From Candidatus Aminicenantota bacterium (lineage in GTDB: Bacteria; Acidobacteriota; Aminicenantia; Aminicenantales; Aminicenantaceae), in assembly GCA_030620655.1 (NCBI GenBank), contig JAUXEH010000033.1:1-14617 (forward strand): a DNA stretch of 14,617 nucleotides. Direction: 5' to 3'. Positions 1 through 6,281 of the stretch are shown here, piece after piece. Numbering within the stretch: the first letter of the stretch is position 1; each line of letters opens with the position of its first letter. Under the pieces are notes generated by a model. That model was not told the DNA's origin, did not search any database, and saw only the letters and a list, made by a program, of their open reading frames with translations. The translations under genes were made by a program, and so were the position numbers.

Positions 1-345
1 CTGATCAACACGTCTGGGCGCTTCTTTTGCTGTGGAGCCTCCGGGAACAGAAACATTGATCAATTCGGCTGGTCTCTCCGTCCAGTCTGAAAGAATACGG
101 CCCAGGATCGACCACCATGTCTGGGTTTCCCGAACGGAGTTGACGATCGATGTCTCATACTGGAAACAATCGTGAAGAATATCCAGTTTGGCCGAAGTTC
201 CCAAGGCTGCCTCACCCCCGAATACAGCAATCCTCATAACAGGAGTCTTGTAGCCGTTGACCGGATTCGGTACAGCGGCTGGGCCGCCCAGAAACAGGCC
301 CAGCCAAAAGAAAATTTGAAAAACAGTAATAAGAATTTTATTCAT
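1..345 (-). CDS. Partial exported SGNH/GDSL-hydrolase-like protein (N-terminal 115 aa, cut by window edge)
   Basis: An open frame runs from an ATG at 345 leftward to the window edge without a stop, 115 codons. Residues 1-24 look like a signal peptide: Lys3, a long hydrophobic core, then GGPAA. Residues 37-49 (VMRIAVFGGEAALG) have the shape of SGNH-hydrolase block I, a beta strand followed by a Gly-Gly-x-Ala-Ala-x-Gly turn. Residues 96-104 (INVSVPGGS) resemble block II. In the family the third turn residue is the nucleophilic Ser; here it is Glu45, so the protein may be catalytically altered or the assignment may be wrong. No clear Shine-Dalgarno precedes the ATG, and the flanking repeat begins only 11 bp upstream. 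The sequence is more AT-rich than the neighbouring operons. That it is a real gene is fairly sure; the family is tentative. Confidence 0.6.
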   Translation of the reverse strand, partial: MNKILITVFQIFFWLGLFLGGPAAVPNPVNGYKTPVMRIAVFGGEAALGTSAKLDILHDCFQYETSIVNSVRETQTWWSILGRILSDWTERPAELINVSVPGGSTAKEAPRRVDQ

Positions 346-356
346 TTTTAATTTAG

Positions 357-547
357 CCTGGATAATTCACGAGTCGAGATTGCTGCAGCGGCAAGGAAGT
401 GGCCCATGAGGCTGTAGTTGTCTACGCCGAATGGGCTGCAACGATGCCGATGTGGTGAGATCGGCTCGCCCGGAGGGTAAAAGATGCTGACATTAGAAAA
501 AAGATTAATGGATTTAAAGTGTCGGCAGCTTTTATGAATAATCCAGG
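357..547 (+). mobile_element. MITE-like intergenic repeat, copy 1 (191 bp, terminal inverted repeats, 5-bp flanking duplication)
   Basis: This stretch is repeated in inverted orientation at 6024-6215. Shared exact blocks include AGATCGGCTCGCCCG (458-472) and CGGCAGCTTTTAT (523-535), with further similarity along the whole length. The ends form an inverted repeat: CCTGGATAATTCA on the left and TGAATAATCCAGG on the right, 12 of 13 positions matching. TTTAG flanks both sides (352-356 and 548-552), as expected of a target-site duplication. No coding frame is evident inside, so any movement would need a transposase supplied elsewhere. It fills most of the gap between the leftmost gene and the dehydrogenase operon. 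Confidence 0.7.
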
Positions 548-560
548 TTTAGTAATGGAT

Positions 561-589
561 TTGAATTTTTCGCCCCGCTCTTCTATCAT
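561..589 (+). promoter_or_regulatory. Candidate sigma70-type promoter of the dehydrogenase operon
   Basis: TTGAAT (561-566) is separated by exactly 17 bases from TATCAT (584-589). This matches the spacing and most consensus positions of a housekeeping promoter. It lies just downstream of repeat copy 1 and about 80 bp before the first ATG, leaving a leader of about 75 nt. It was identified by eye only. Confidence 0.5.
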
Positions 590-593
590 ATAA

Positions 594-625
594 GTCCCTG
601 CGGCTGTGTGCGGGCTGAAGGGGAC
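594..625 (+). promoter_or_regulatory. Leader inverted repeat upstream of the dehydrogenase operon
   Basis: GTCCC (594-598) pairs with GGGAC (621-625) around a GC-rich interior, within the predicted 5' leader. No T-run follows and no leucine-rich leader peptide or T-box sequence was seen, so a regulatory role is only possible. Confidence 0.2.
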
Positions 626-670
626 GAAATCATACATGATAATAATAACTTGAGAAGAGAGGAGCCATAG

Positions 671-1789
671 ATGCCGAAATATAGGATAGCCGTCCTGCCC
701 GGAGACGGGGTGGGTGTCGAGGTCATGGAAGCGGCCCGGATCGTGCTGGATAAGATACGTTTCGATGCCGAGTATGTGGAGGGGGACATCGGATGGGAAT
801 TCTGGTGCAAAGAAGGGGACCCTCTCCCTGAAAGGACCATCTCGCTTCTCAAGGACACGGATGCCTGCCTGTTCGGCGCCATCACCTCCAAGCCCAGGGA
901 GGATGCGGCCAAGGAGATCGACCCTAAGCTGCGCGACCAGGGTTTCGATTACTTCAGTCCCATCGTGAGGCTGCGCCAAGAATTCAACCTCTACACCAAC
1001 CTGCGGCCCTGCAAGGCATACCCCGGCAACCCGCTCAACTACCGGGACGATGTCGACCTGGTCATCTTCCGGGAGAACACGGAGGGCATGTATGCGGGCG
1101 TGGAATTTTTCCCCATTCCGCAGAAGGTCAAGGATGCGCTGCTCCTCCACCCCAAGATGCGGAAGTTTGCAGAGGTTCCCAACGATGAGTTGGCGCTCAG
1201 CACGCGGATCATGACCCGGAAGGGGTGCACCCGCATCCTGCGCCGGGCCTTCGAATACGCCCGCCAGCACAGGCGCTCTTCGGTCACACTCGTGGAGAAG
1301 CCCAACGTGCTGCGGGAGACCGGGGGATTAATCCTCGACATCGCCCGCAGGATGGCGCCCGAATTCCCGGATGTGGAGTTCTGGGAGGCCAACGTGGATG
1401 CCATGGCCATGTGGCTGGTCAAGAATCCGCAGAATTATGCGGTGCTGGTGGCGGAGAACCTCTTCGGTGACATCATCTCCGACTTGGCGGCCCAGCTGGT
1501 GGGCGGCCTGGGCTTCGCCTGCAGCGGCAACATCGGGGACGACTATGCGGTGTTCGAGCCCACACACGGCTCCGCCCCCAAGTACACCGGCATGTACAAG
1601 GTCAACCCCACGGCCATGCTGCTGGCCACCAAGATGATGTTCGACTGGCTGGGTGAGGAGGAGGATGCCCTTCGGTTGGAGGCGGCTATCGCGGCGGTGA
1701 TCAAGGAAGGGAAGGCCCGGACCTATGACGTGGGCGGGACCTCGACGACACTGGACGTGGCCCATGCCGTGGCCGCGCATCTGGAGTGA
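671..1789 (+). CDS. Isocitrate/isopropylmalate-family beta-decarboxylating dehydrogenase
   Basis: The 372-aa protein is a full-length member of the family that oxidatively decarboxylates (R)-2-hydroxy acids such as isocitrate, 3-isopropylmalate or homoisocitrate. Visible landmarks are the N-terminal LPGDGVG (9-15), the substrate-carboxylate arginines Arg102, Arg112 and Arg134, the metal-site region NLFGDIISDLAAQLVGG and the nucleotide loop HGSAPKY (299-305). RENTEG (134-139) is typical of isocitrate, homoisocitrate and archaeal-type enzymes rather than RELTGG of classical bacterial LeuB. Lys304-Tyr305 match the pair that selects NADP in E. coli isocitrate dehydrogenase, where NAD enzymes carry Asp-Ile; the Arg expected four residues after the C-terminal Tyr is absent. 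GGAG at 661-664 supports the ATG. The next two genes encode a matching hydro-lyase, so the three probably act in sequence. The substrate is not fixed by sequence. Confidence 0.9.
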   Translation: MPKYRIAVLPGDGVGVEVMEAARIVLDKIRFDAEYVEGDIGWEFWCKEGDPLPERTISLLKDTDACLFGAITSKPREDAAKEIDPKLRDQGFDYFSPIVRLRQEFNLYTNLRPCKAYPGNPLNYRDDVDLVIFRENTEGMYAGVEFFPIPQKVKDALLLHPKMRKFAEVPNDELALSTRIMTRKGCTRILRRAFEYARQHRRSSVTLVEKPNVLRETGGLILDIARRMAPEFPDVEFWEANVDAMAMWLVKNPQNYAVLVAENLFGDIISDLAAQLVGGLGFACSGNIGDDYAVFEPTHGSAPKYTGMYKVNPTAMLLATKMMFDWLGEEEDALRLEAAIAAVIKEGKARTYDVGGTSTTLDVAHAVAAHLE

Positions 1790-1795
1790 GGCCGG

Positions 1796-3046
1796 ATGGG
1801 ACAGACCCTGATCGAGAAGATCATCCAGGGGCACACCGGGGACGAGACCGCGCCGGGGAAGATCGTGTGGATGGACCTCGACGTCCGCTCGGCGCGGGAC
1901 TTCGGCGGGCCCAACGTGGTCAAGAATTTCGAGGCCGAATACGGCCAGGCTCCGGTGGGTGACCCGGCACGGACCTTCTTCACGTTCGACCTGTGTGTGC
2001 CGGCCTGTTCCCTCAGATATGCGGACAACCAGCAGATCTGCAGGGAGTTTGCCCGCAGGCAGGGGATACGGGTGTTCGATGTGGACGAGGGGATCGGTTC
2101 CCATGTCCTGATCGAAAAGGGGCTGGCCCGCCCTGGCGGCACGGTCGTGGGCACCGACAGCCACCTCAACATCCTGGGTGCCGTCGGGTGTTTCGGGCAG
2201 GGCATGGGCGACGTGGACATCACCTTCGCCTTCAAGACCGGCCGCAGCTGGTTCCAGGTGCCCGAGACCCTCAAGGTCGTGCTGGAGGGGGAGGCCGGAA
2301 GCGCCTCCGCCAAGGACCTGACGCTGTTCCTGCTCAGGGAGCTGGGGACCAAAAAGGCTGCGCTCCGGGCCGTGGAGTTCTACGGCGAGCCGGTCCGCGG
2401 GCTTTCCCTCTCCGGCCGCATCACCCTGTGCAGCATGGTCACCGAGATGGCGGGGATCATCGGCTTCATCCCCGAATGGAACGATGGGGCCGCAGAGGAG
2501 ATGGAACGCCTGAGGGGTGGATCCTTCCGCCATCCCCGGGCTGACGCGGACGCCGGCTATGCCGAGGTCTTGGAGCTCGATACCGGGGACATACCGCCCC
2601 TGGCTGCGACTCCGCATCTACCCACGAACGTGGAAGATGTCCGGGACCTGAGAGACGTCCGCATCGACACGGGTTTCATCGGGTCCTGCACCAACGGCCG
2701 TTTCGAGGACCTGCAGGCGGCCGCCCGCATCCTCAAGGGCCGGAGGTTAAAGGACGGAGTCACCCTCAAGGTGGTCCCGGCCACCCGCCGCGTTTACAGC
2801 CAGATGCTGGAGTCCGGGCTGCTTCAGGACCTGTTTGCGGCCGGCGCCGTGATCGCCAATCCCGGCTGCGGCGGCTGCGCCGAGGGACACATCGGCCTCA
2901 CCGGACGCAACGAGGTGCAGATCAGCACGGGCAACCGCAACTTCGAGGGCAAGCAGGGCAAGGGCCGCACATACCTGGCCGGCCCGGAGGTAGTGGCCGC
3001 CTCCTGCCTGACCGGCCGCATCACGTCTCCGGAGGACCTCATATGA
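1796..3046 (+). CDS. Aconitase/3-isopropylmalate dehydratase family, large subunit (LeuC-like)
   Basis: This 416-aa protein has the length of the short, two-subunit LeuC/homoaconitase large subunits. It should carry a [4Fe-4S] cluster and perform dehydration-rehydration of a tricarboxylate or alkylmalate. The cluster ligands are Cys298 in GSCTNGR and Cys358/Cys361 in NPGCGGC. The active-site segment GTDSH is present (Asp121-Ser122-His123), but Leu124-Asn125 follow where family members usually have Thr, then Thr. The C-terminal NRNFEGKQG and the AGPEVVAASCLTG stretch are family-typical. It starts 6 bp after the dehydrogenase stop and overlaps the small-subunit gene by ATGA, indicating translational coupling. 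Substrate options are isopropylmalate, citrate/isocitrate, homoaconitate or methylmalate; none can be chosen from sequence alone. Confidence 0.9.
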   Translation: MGQTLIEKIIQGHTGDETAPGKIVWMDLDVRSARDFGGPNVVKNFEAEYGQAPVGDPARTFFTFDLCVPACSLRYADNQQICREFARRQGIRVFDVDEGIGSHVLIEKGLARPGGTVVGTDSHLNILGAVGCFGQGMGDVDITFAFKTGRSWFQVPETLKVVLEGEAGSASAKDLTLFLLRELGTKKAALRAVEFYGEPVRGLSLSGRITLCSMVTEMAGIIGFIPEWNDGAAEEMERLRGGSFRHPRADADAGYAEVLELDTGDIPPLAATPHLPTNVEDVRDLRDVRIDTGFIGSCTNGRFEDLQAAARILKGRRLKDGVTLKVVPATRRVYSQMLESGLLQDLFAAGAVIANPGCGGCAEGHIGLTGRNEVQISTGNRNFEGKQGKGRTYLAGPEVVAASCLTGRITSPEDLI

Positions 3047-3591
3047 GCCAGCCAACGGTTCTGGAGGGACGGATCTGGGTCCTGACCGGCAAAGGCGGAG
3101 CGCTCATCGAAGACATCGACACGGACCAGATCTTCCACAACGCCCATCTCCACATCACCGAGGTGTCGGAGATGGGCCCCCACGCGCTGGGCAACCTGGG
3201 AGGCTGGAAGCACTTTGCGGCCGAAGCTCGGGACGGCGACCTCATCTTCGCCGGGCGAAACTTCGGGGCCGGATCATCCCGCCAGCAGGCCGTGGACTGC
3301 TTCCTGGCCCTGGGCATCCGCCTCATCGCCGCCCCTTCCTTCGGCGCCATATACTTTCGCAATGCCGTGAACTCCGGGCTGCCGGTCCTGGACATCCCGG
3401 ACCTGGCGGAGTTGGCCAGGGAGGGAAAACTGAAGACGGGAGATTCGGTCCGCATCGACCTGCTCTCCGGGGAGGGGCGCAGCCTGACGCGGGGGTCGGA
3501 TTTTTGGCTGCATCCCATGAGCGGGGTCCAGCATGACATCTGGCTGGCCGGAGGCCTGTTCGCCTATGCGCGGCCGGGGGCGGGAGGATAG
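3043..3591 (+). CDS. Aconitase/3-isopropylmalate dehydratase family, small subunit (LeuD-like)
   Basis: The 182-aa swivel-domain subunit partners the preceding large subunit. Family hallmarks are DIDTDQI (24-30), GRNFGAGSSRQQA (71-83, with the substrate-binding GSSR at 77-80) and SFGAIYFRNAVNSGLPVL. In methanogen homologs a loop just after DTDxI sets specificity: YLVM in isopropylmalate isomerase and YLRT in homoaconitase. Here the corresponding residues 35-38 read HLHI, matching neither. The usual Cys and Glu of FGCGSSRE are also Ala76 and Gln81. GGAGG at 3031-3035 and the ATGA overlap support the start. It is certainly a small subunit of this superfamily; its substrate is uncertain. Confidence 0.88.
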   Translation: MSQPTVLEGRIWVLTGKGGALIEDIDTDQIFHNAHLHITEVSEMGPHALGNLGGWKHFAAEARDGDLIFAGRNFGAGSSRQQAVDCFLALGIRLIAAPSFGAIYFRNAVNSGLPVLDIPDLAELAREGKLKTGDSVRIDLLSGEGRSLTRGSDFWLHPMSGVQHDIWLAGGLFAYARPGAGG

Positions 3592-3594
3592 GCC

Positions 3595-4278
3595 ATGCTG
3601 ATCCTGGCCGTGGACACCAACACCTCTGCCGGGTCGGTCGCGGTCCTGCGGGACAGGCGCCTGCTGGCCGAGGTCAACCTGGACTCGCCCCGGACCCATT
3701 CGGAGCGGCTGCTCCCAGCCGTCGATCTTCTGTTGAACGCTTTGGGCATCGGCCTCCCGGACATCGATGGGTATGCCCTGGCCGTGGGTCCCGGGTCGTT
3801 CACAGGGATACGTATCGGCATGAGCACAGTGAAATCCTTTGCCTTCTCTTCCCGCAAGCCCATAGCGGCGGTCTCCAACCTCGAAGCCCTGGCCCTGAAG
3901 ATCAAGCAGCCCCAGGCGCGGCTGCTCTGTCCCCTCATGGATGCCAAGAAGAACGAGGTGTACTCCGCTCTGTTCGAGGTACAGGCCGGAGGCATGCAGG
4001 AAACCGTCCCCCAGGGGGTATACAGGCCCGACCGCCTGTTCTCGCTGCTTCCCTCCCACCGGATCATCACCTTCATCGGGAGCGGAGTGCCCGTGTACCG
4101 GGACAGGCTTTTGGACTACTTCAAGGACAAGGCCCGACTCTCCCGGCGCTCGCTCTATATCGGATACGAGGTCGGTCTCCTCGGCTATGAGCGGCTGAAG
4201 TCCGGCCGGGGCCTGGACAGCTTCCAGGTCGATCCCCTATATTTCCGCAAATCGCAGGCTGAGGAAAACCATCCGTAA
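3595..4278 (+). CDS. tsaB: tRNA N6-threonylcarbamoyladenosine biosynthesis protein TsaB
   Basis: The 227-aa protein is the TsaB (YeaZ) subunit, which pairs with TsaD and TsaE to install threonylcarbamoyl on A37 of ANN-decoding tRNAs. Evidence is the ASKHA-fold N-terminus LILAVDTNTSAGSVAVL, the HSERLLP motif near residue 36, the signature VGPGSFTGIRIG near 64-75, the MDAKKNEVY strand and the C-terminal DPLYFRKSQAE tail. The length is normal. It begins 3 bp after the small-subunit stop, with GGGAGG at 3582-3587 as ribosome binding site, so it is co-transcribed with the metabolic genes. It is followed by rimI, a very common pairing in bacteria. No missing key residue was noticed. Confidence 0.93.
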   Translation: MLILAVDTNTSAGSVAVLRDRRLLAEVNLDSPRTHSERLLPAVDLLLNALGIGLPDIDGYALAVGPGSFTGIRIGMSTVKSFAFSSRKPIAAVSNLEALALKIKQPQARLLCPLMDAKKNEVYSALFEVQAGGMQETVPQGVYRPDRLFSLLPSHRIITFIGSGVPVYRDRLLDYFKDKARLSRRSLYIGYEVGLLGYERLKSGRGLDSFQVDPLYFRKSQAEENHP

Positions 4279-4282
4279 GGTC

Positions 4283-4762
4283 ATGCTGTCCCCCTCCTCC
4301 TGTTATCTCAGGCGTATGCAGGAGCGCGACCTCCCGTTCATACTGGAGATCGAGAGGCTGTCCTTCCCCAACCCCTGGCATGAGTCCTCGTTCCGGGGTG
4401 AGATCGAGAACCTGCACATCTCCTACCCCAGCGTCATCGCGCAGAGGCCGCACGACCGGATCATCGGGTACATCATCTTCTGGTACCTGGCCGATAAGGC
4501 CCAGATCAGCAATTTTGCGCTGCATCCGGACTTCAGGGGCCTGGGGGTGGGGGAGTCGGCGCTCAAGAAAACCCTGGGCGCCATCCGAGCCATGGGGGCC
4601 AGGCATGTCGTGCTGGAGGTCCGGCCGTCCAACACCCCTGCCCTGAGCCTGTATCATAAACACGGATTCGTGCTGTTGGGGACGCAGCAGGGCTACTATC
4701 AGAACCCCCCTGAAGACGCCCTGGTCATGATCCGTTATTTCGCCCCGGCCCAGGGTGACTGA
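4283..4762 (+). CDS. rimI: [Ribosomal protein bS18]-alanine N-acetyltransferase RimI
   Basis: This 159-aa GNAT-fold protein likely acetylates the N-terminal alanine of ribosomal protein S18. The family pattern is complete: RRMQERDLPFILEIERLSFPNPW at the start (read in two parts around residue 12), the acetyl-CoA loop HPDFRGLGVGESALK with R-x-x-G-x-G, and VRPSNTPALSLYHKHGF near the end. It starts 4 bp after tsaB. AAGG lies very close to the ATG, so the start is weaker than its neighbours; a later in-frame ATG at 4316 would trim 11 residues without touching the fold. The tsaB-rimI order supports the name. Other GNAT acetyltransferases are the only real alternative. Confidence 0.87.
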   Translation: MLSPSSCYLRRMQERDLPFILEIERLSFPNPWHESSFRGEIENLHISYPSVIAQRPHDRIIGYIIFWYLADKAQISNFALHPDFRGLGVGESALKKTLGAIRAMGARHVVLEVRPSNTPALSLYHKHGFVLLGTQQGYYQNPPEDALVMIRYFAPAQGD

Positions 4763-4767
4763 CGCAC

Positions 4768-4780
4768 GGCCGTTCCGGCC
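4768..4780. terminator. Short hairpin in the convergent gap between rimI and truA
   Basis: GGCCG (4768-4772), loop TTC and CGGCC (4776-4780) form a perfect five-pair stem in the 34-bp gap where two operons converge. No T-tract follows on either side (C-rich on the plus strand), so intrinsic termination would be weak. The assignment rests mainly on position. Confidence 0.25.
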
Positions 4781-4796
4781 TCTCCCCCCCCAAGCC

Positions 4797-5528
4797 TCAG
4801 TAATCGACCCGGATGAGGCAGAGTCCCTTGGCCGGGGCCGTGGGGGTCGCCCGCGTTCGGGCCCTGTGTTCGAAAAGCCCTTCGATGGACCCGGGATCCA
4901 CCCGGCCTTTGCCGACTTCCAGCAGTGTGCCGACCATGGTCCGGACCATGTACTGGAGGAAGCCGTTGGCCTCGACCGTGTAGGTTATCTCGCTTCCGGA
5001 AGCCCGGATTTCCGAGTGAGTGACCCTACGCACGGGGTGCCGCAGCCGGTTGGAGGAGAAGGACGTGAAGTCGGCCTCCCGGACAAAGAGGCCGGCCGCA
5101 GCCTCCATCTTCCCCACATCCAGGGGGCCCGGCCAGTGCAGGGCGTAGCGTACGTCAAAGGGGCTGATCAGCCGGGCGTTCACGATTCGGTAGCGGTAGA
5201 CCTTGGAGCGGGCCGACTTGCGGGCATGGAACGCGTCGGGCACCCGGTCGAGCGACAGGACGCGGATGTCATCGGGAAGCTGGCCATTCAGGGCCTGGAG
5301 CAGTTCCGCGTCATCCAGGTCGAGCTCGGCCTGGAAGCTGGCGGCCTGACCCAGGGCATGCACACCCGCATCGGTGCGCCCGGCCCCCTGGACCGGGATG
5401 CGGCGGGAGCGGAAGCGGAAAAGTGCGTCCTCCAGGGCGCCCTGGACGGTCTTCCTGCGGGGCTGCAGCTGCCAGCCGTGATAATCCGTCCCGTCATAGC
5501 TGAGGACGACCTGGTAGTTCTGCTTCAT
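4797..5528 (-). CDS. truA: tRNA pseudouridine(38-40) synthase TruA
   Basis: TruA isomerises uridines 38-40 in the anticodon arm. The catalytic signature GAGRTDAGVHALGQ is present; the nucleophilic Asp is residue 53 counted from the start chosen here. Other family segments are LSYDGTDYHGWQ near the N-terminus, FHARKSARSKVYRYR in the middle and FLQYMVRTMVGTLLEVGKGR toward the C-terminus. An ATG at 5537 adds three residues but abuts GGGAG with no spacing. The ATG at 5528 lies 9 bases after that GGGAG (5538-5542) and 2 bases after the upstream stop, so I prefer it, giving 243 aa. It is probably co-transcribed with the upstream LOG-like gene and converges on rimI. Confidence 0.94.
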   Translation of the reverse strand: MKQNYQVVLSYDGTDYHGWQLQPRRKTVQGALEDALFRFRSRRIPVQGAGRTDAGVHALGQAASFQAELDLDDAELLQALNGQLPDDIRVLSLDRVPDAFHARKSARSKVYRYRIVNARLISPFDVRYALHWPGPLDVGKMEAAAGLFVREADFTSFSSNRLRHPVRRVTHSEIRASGSEITYTVEANGFLQYMVRTMVGTLLEVGKGRVDPGSIEGLFEHRARTRATPTAPAKGLCLIRVDY

Positions 5529-5530
5529 CT

Positions 5531-6013
5531 CTACCATCTCCCGGACAGGAGAGGAAAGAACTCCTTGAAGGCCTGTTCCACAGCCTCTTCAGCCGTTTCC
5601 ACCGGTATCACGCCCTCGATGTCCCAGGTCCCGATGCCCACGACCGTCTTCTCGTGGACCCGGCCGTAGGCGATCTCCGACAGCGTGCCGAAGGAGCCGT
5701 CCACGGCGATTAGGGCGTCCGAGTTCATGACCACCAGGTTGTTCCGGGAATACCCCATGCCGGTGGCCACAGCTATGTCGATGTGGGGGTTGGCATCCTT
5801 GGGCGAACCGCCGGGAAGGATCCCGAGCGTCAGTCCGCCGGCCTGCCTGGCTCCACGGGCTGCCGCCTCCATGACCCCGCCCAGGCCGCCGCACACCAGG
5901 ATGGCACCCTTCTCGGCGATGAGCCGGCCGACTTCGTAGGCGATCTCCCGGTATCGGGCTTCCGGGGCCGCCCCGCCTATGACACCGACCCGGATCCTGT
6001 TTTTAAAGTCCAT
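5531..6013 (-). CDS. TIGR00725/LOG-like Rossmann-fold nucleotide-binding protein
   Basis: The 160-aa protein belongs to the family often mislabelled lysine decarboxylase, related to LOG cytokinin nucleoside 5'-monophosphate phosphoribohydrolases and to TIGR00725. Motifs are RVGVIGG at the N-terminus, CGGLGGVMEAAARGARQAGG, GILPG, TGMGYSRNN and the phosphate-binding DGSFGTLSEIAYG. The LOG catalytic PGGxGTxxE motif appears here as DGSFGTLSE, keeping the Glu. The ATG at 6013 is chosen because AGGAGG (6021-6026) sits 7 bases upstream; an upstream in-frame ATG would translate the repeat element. Its stop lies two bases before the truA start. The substrate is unknown. Confidence 0.88.
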   Translation of the reverse strand: MDFKNRIRVGVIGGAAPEARYREIAYEVGRLIAEKGAILVCGGLGGVMEAAARGARQAGGLTLGILPGGSPKDANPHIDIAVATGMGYSRNNLVVMNSDALIAVDGSFGTLSEIAYGRVHEKTVVGIGTWDIEGVIPVETAEEAVEQAFKEFFPLLSGRW

Positions 6014-6023
6014 GTTATCTCCT

Positions 6024-6215
6024 CCTGAATTATTTATAAAAGCTGCCGCCATTATTAATACTATAAACATTGATTCTTATTGTCGGCATTTTTTACCCTT
6101 CGGGCGAGCCGATCTAAGCACATCAACTTCATCGTGGCCCAATCGCCGTAGATAACTACGGCTCATGAGCCGCTTCTTTGTTGCTGCGCCCATCTCGGCC
6201 CGTGAATAATCCAGG
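6024..6215 (-). mobile_element. MITE-like intergenic repeat, copy 2 (192 bp, inverted relative to copy 1)
   Basis: Read on the minus strand, this segment aligns along its whole length with 357-547. It shares the blocks at 6101-6115 (AGATCGGCTCGCCCG) and 6036-6048 (CGGCAGCTTTTAT). Its ends are CCTGGATTATTCA and, on the other side, CCTGAATTATTTA, 11 of 13 matching as inverted repeats. Internally it keeps a perfect hairpin, GCCGTAG-ATAA-CTACGGC (6145-6162), and the palindrome CGGCTCATGAGCCG (6159-6172). The flanks CTCCT and TCAAT do not match, so no target duplication is visible. It occupies most of the gap before the sulfatase-fold gene and ends 10 bp from the LOG-like gene's ATG. Confidence 0.7.
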
Positions 6216-6281
6216 TCAATAATGATGATGCTGTAGGGATATTATATAAGACGCCCGCAAAGTGCAATCCGTGTCACAGGA

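Noticed and set aside
556..594. A 12-codon leader peptide upstream of the dehydrogenase
   Set aside because: It overlaps the predicted -35 and -10 boxes, has no ribosome binding site and no run of leucine codons, so an attenuation peptide is not supported.
422..1270. 282-codon minus-strand frame running through the promoter region and repeat copy 1
   Set aside because: Most of it is antisense to the dehydrogenase, and the rest would translate the promoter leader and repeat. No protein family was recognised.
1328..2617. Long open frame on the minus strand beneath the dehydrogenase and large-subunit genes
   Set aside because: It lies antisense to two clearly recognisable enzymes, has low-complexity His/Gly/Pro-rich content and no family motif; it is a GC-rich shadow frame.
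671..3591. Naming the three-gene set leuB-leuC-leuD outright
   Set aside because: RENTEG, Lys304-Tyr305 and the HLHI loop differ from leucine enzymes, and no leuA is present in the window, so only the superfamily is claimed.
4755..5669. 304-codon open frame on the plus strand across truA
   Set aside because: It is antisense to truA, whose catalytic motif is intact, and its translation shows no recognisable domain.
6014..6070. N-terminal extension of the LOG-like protein to an ATG at 6070
   Set aside because: The extra 19 residues come from the repeat element, and the ATG at 6013 has a strong AGGAGG at proper spacing and restores the family's usual start.
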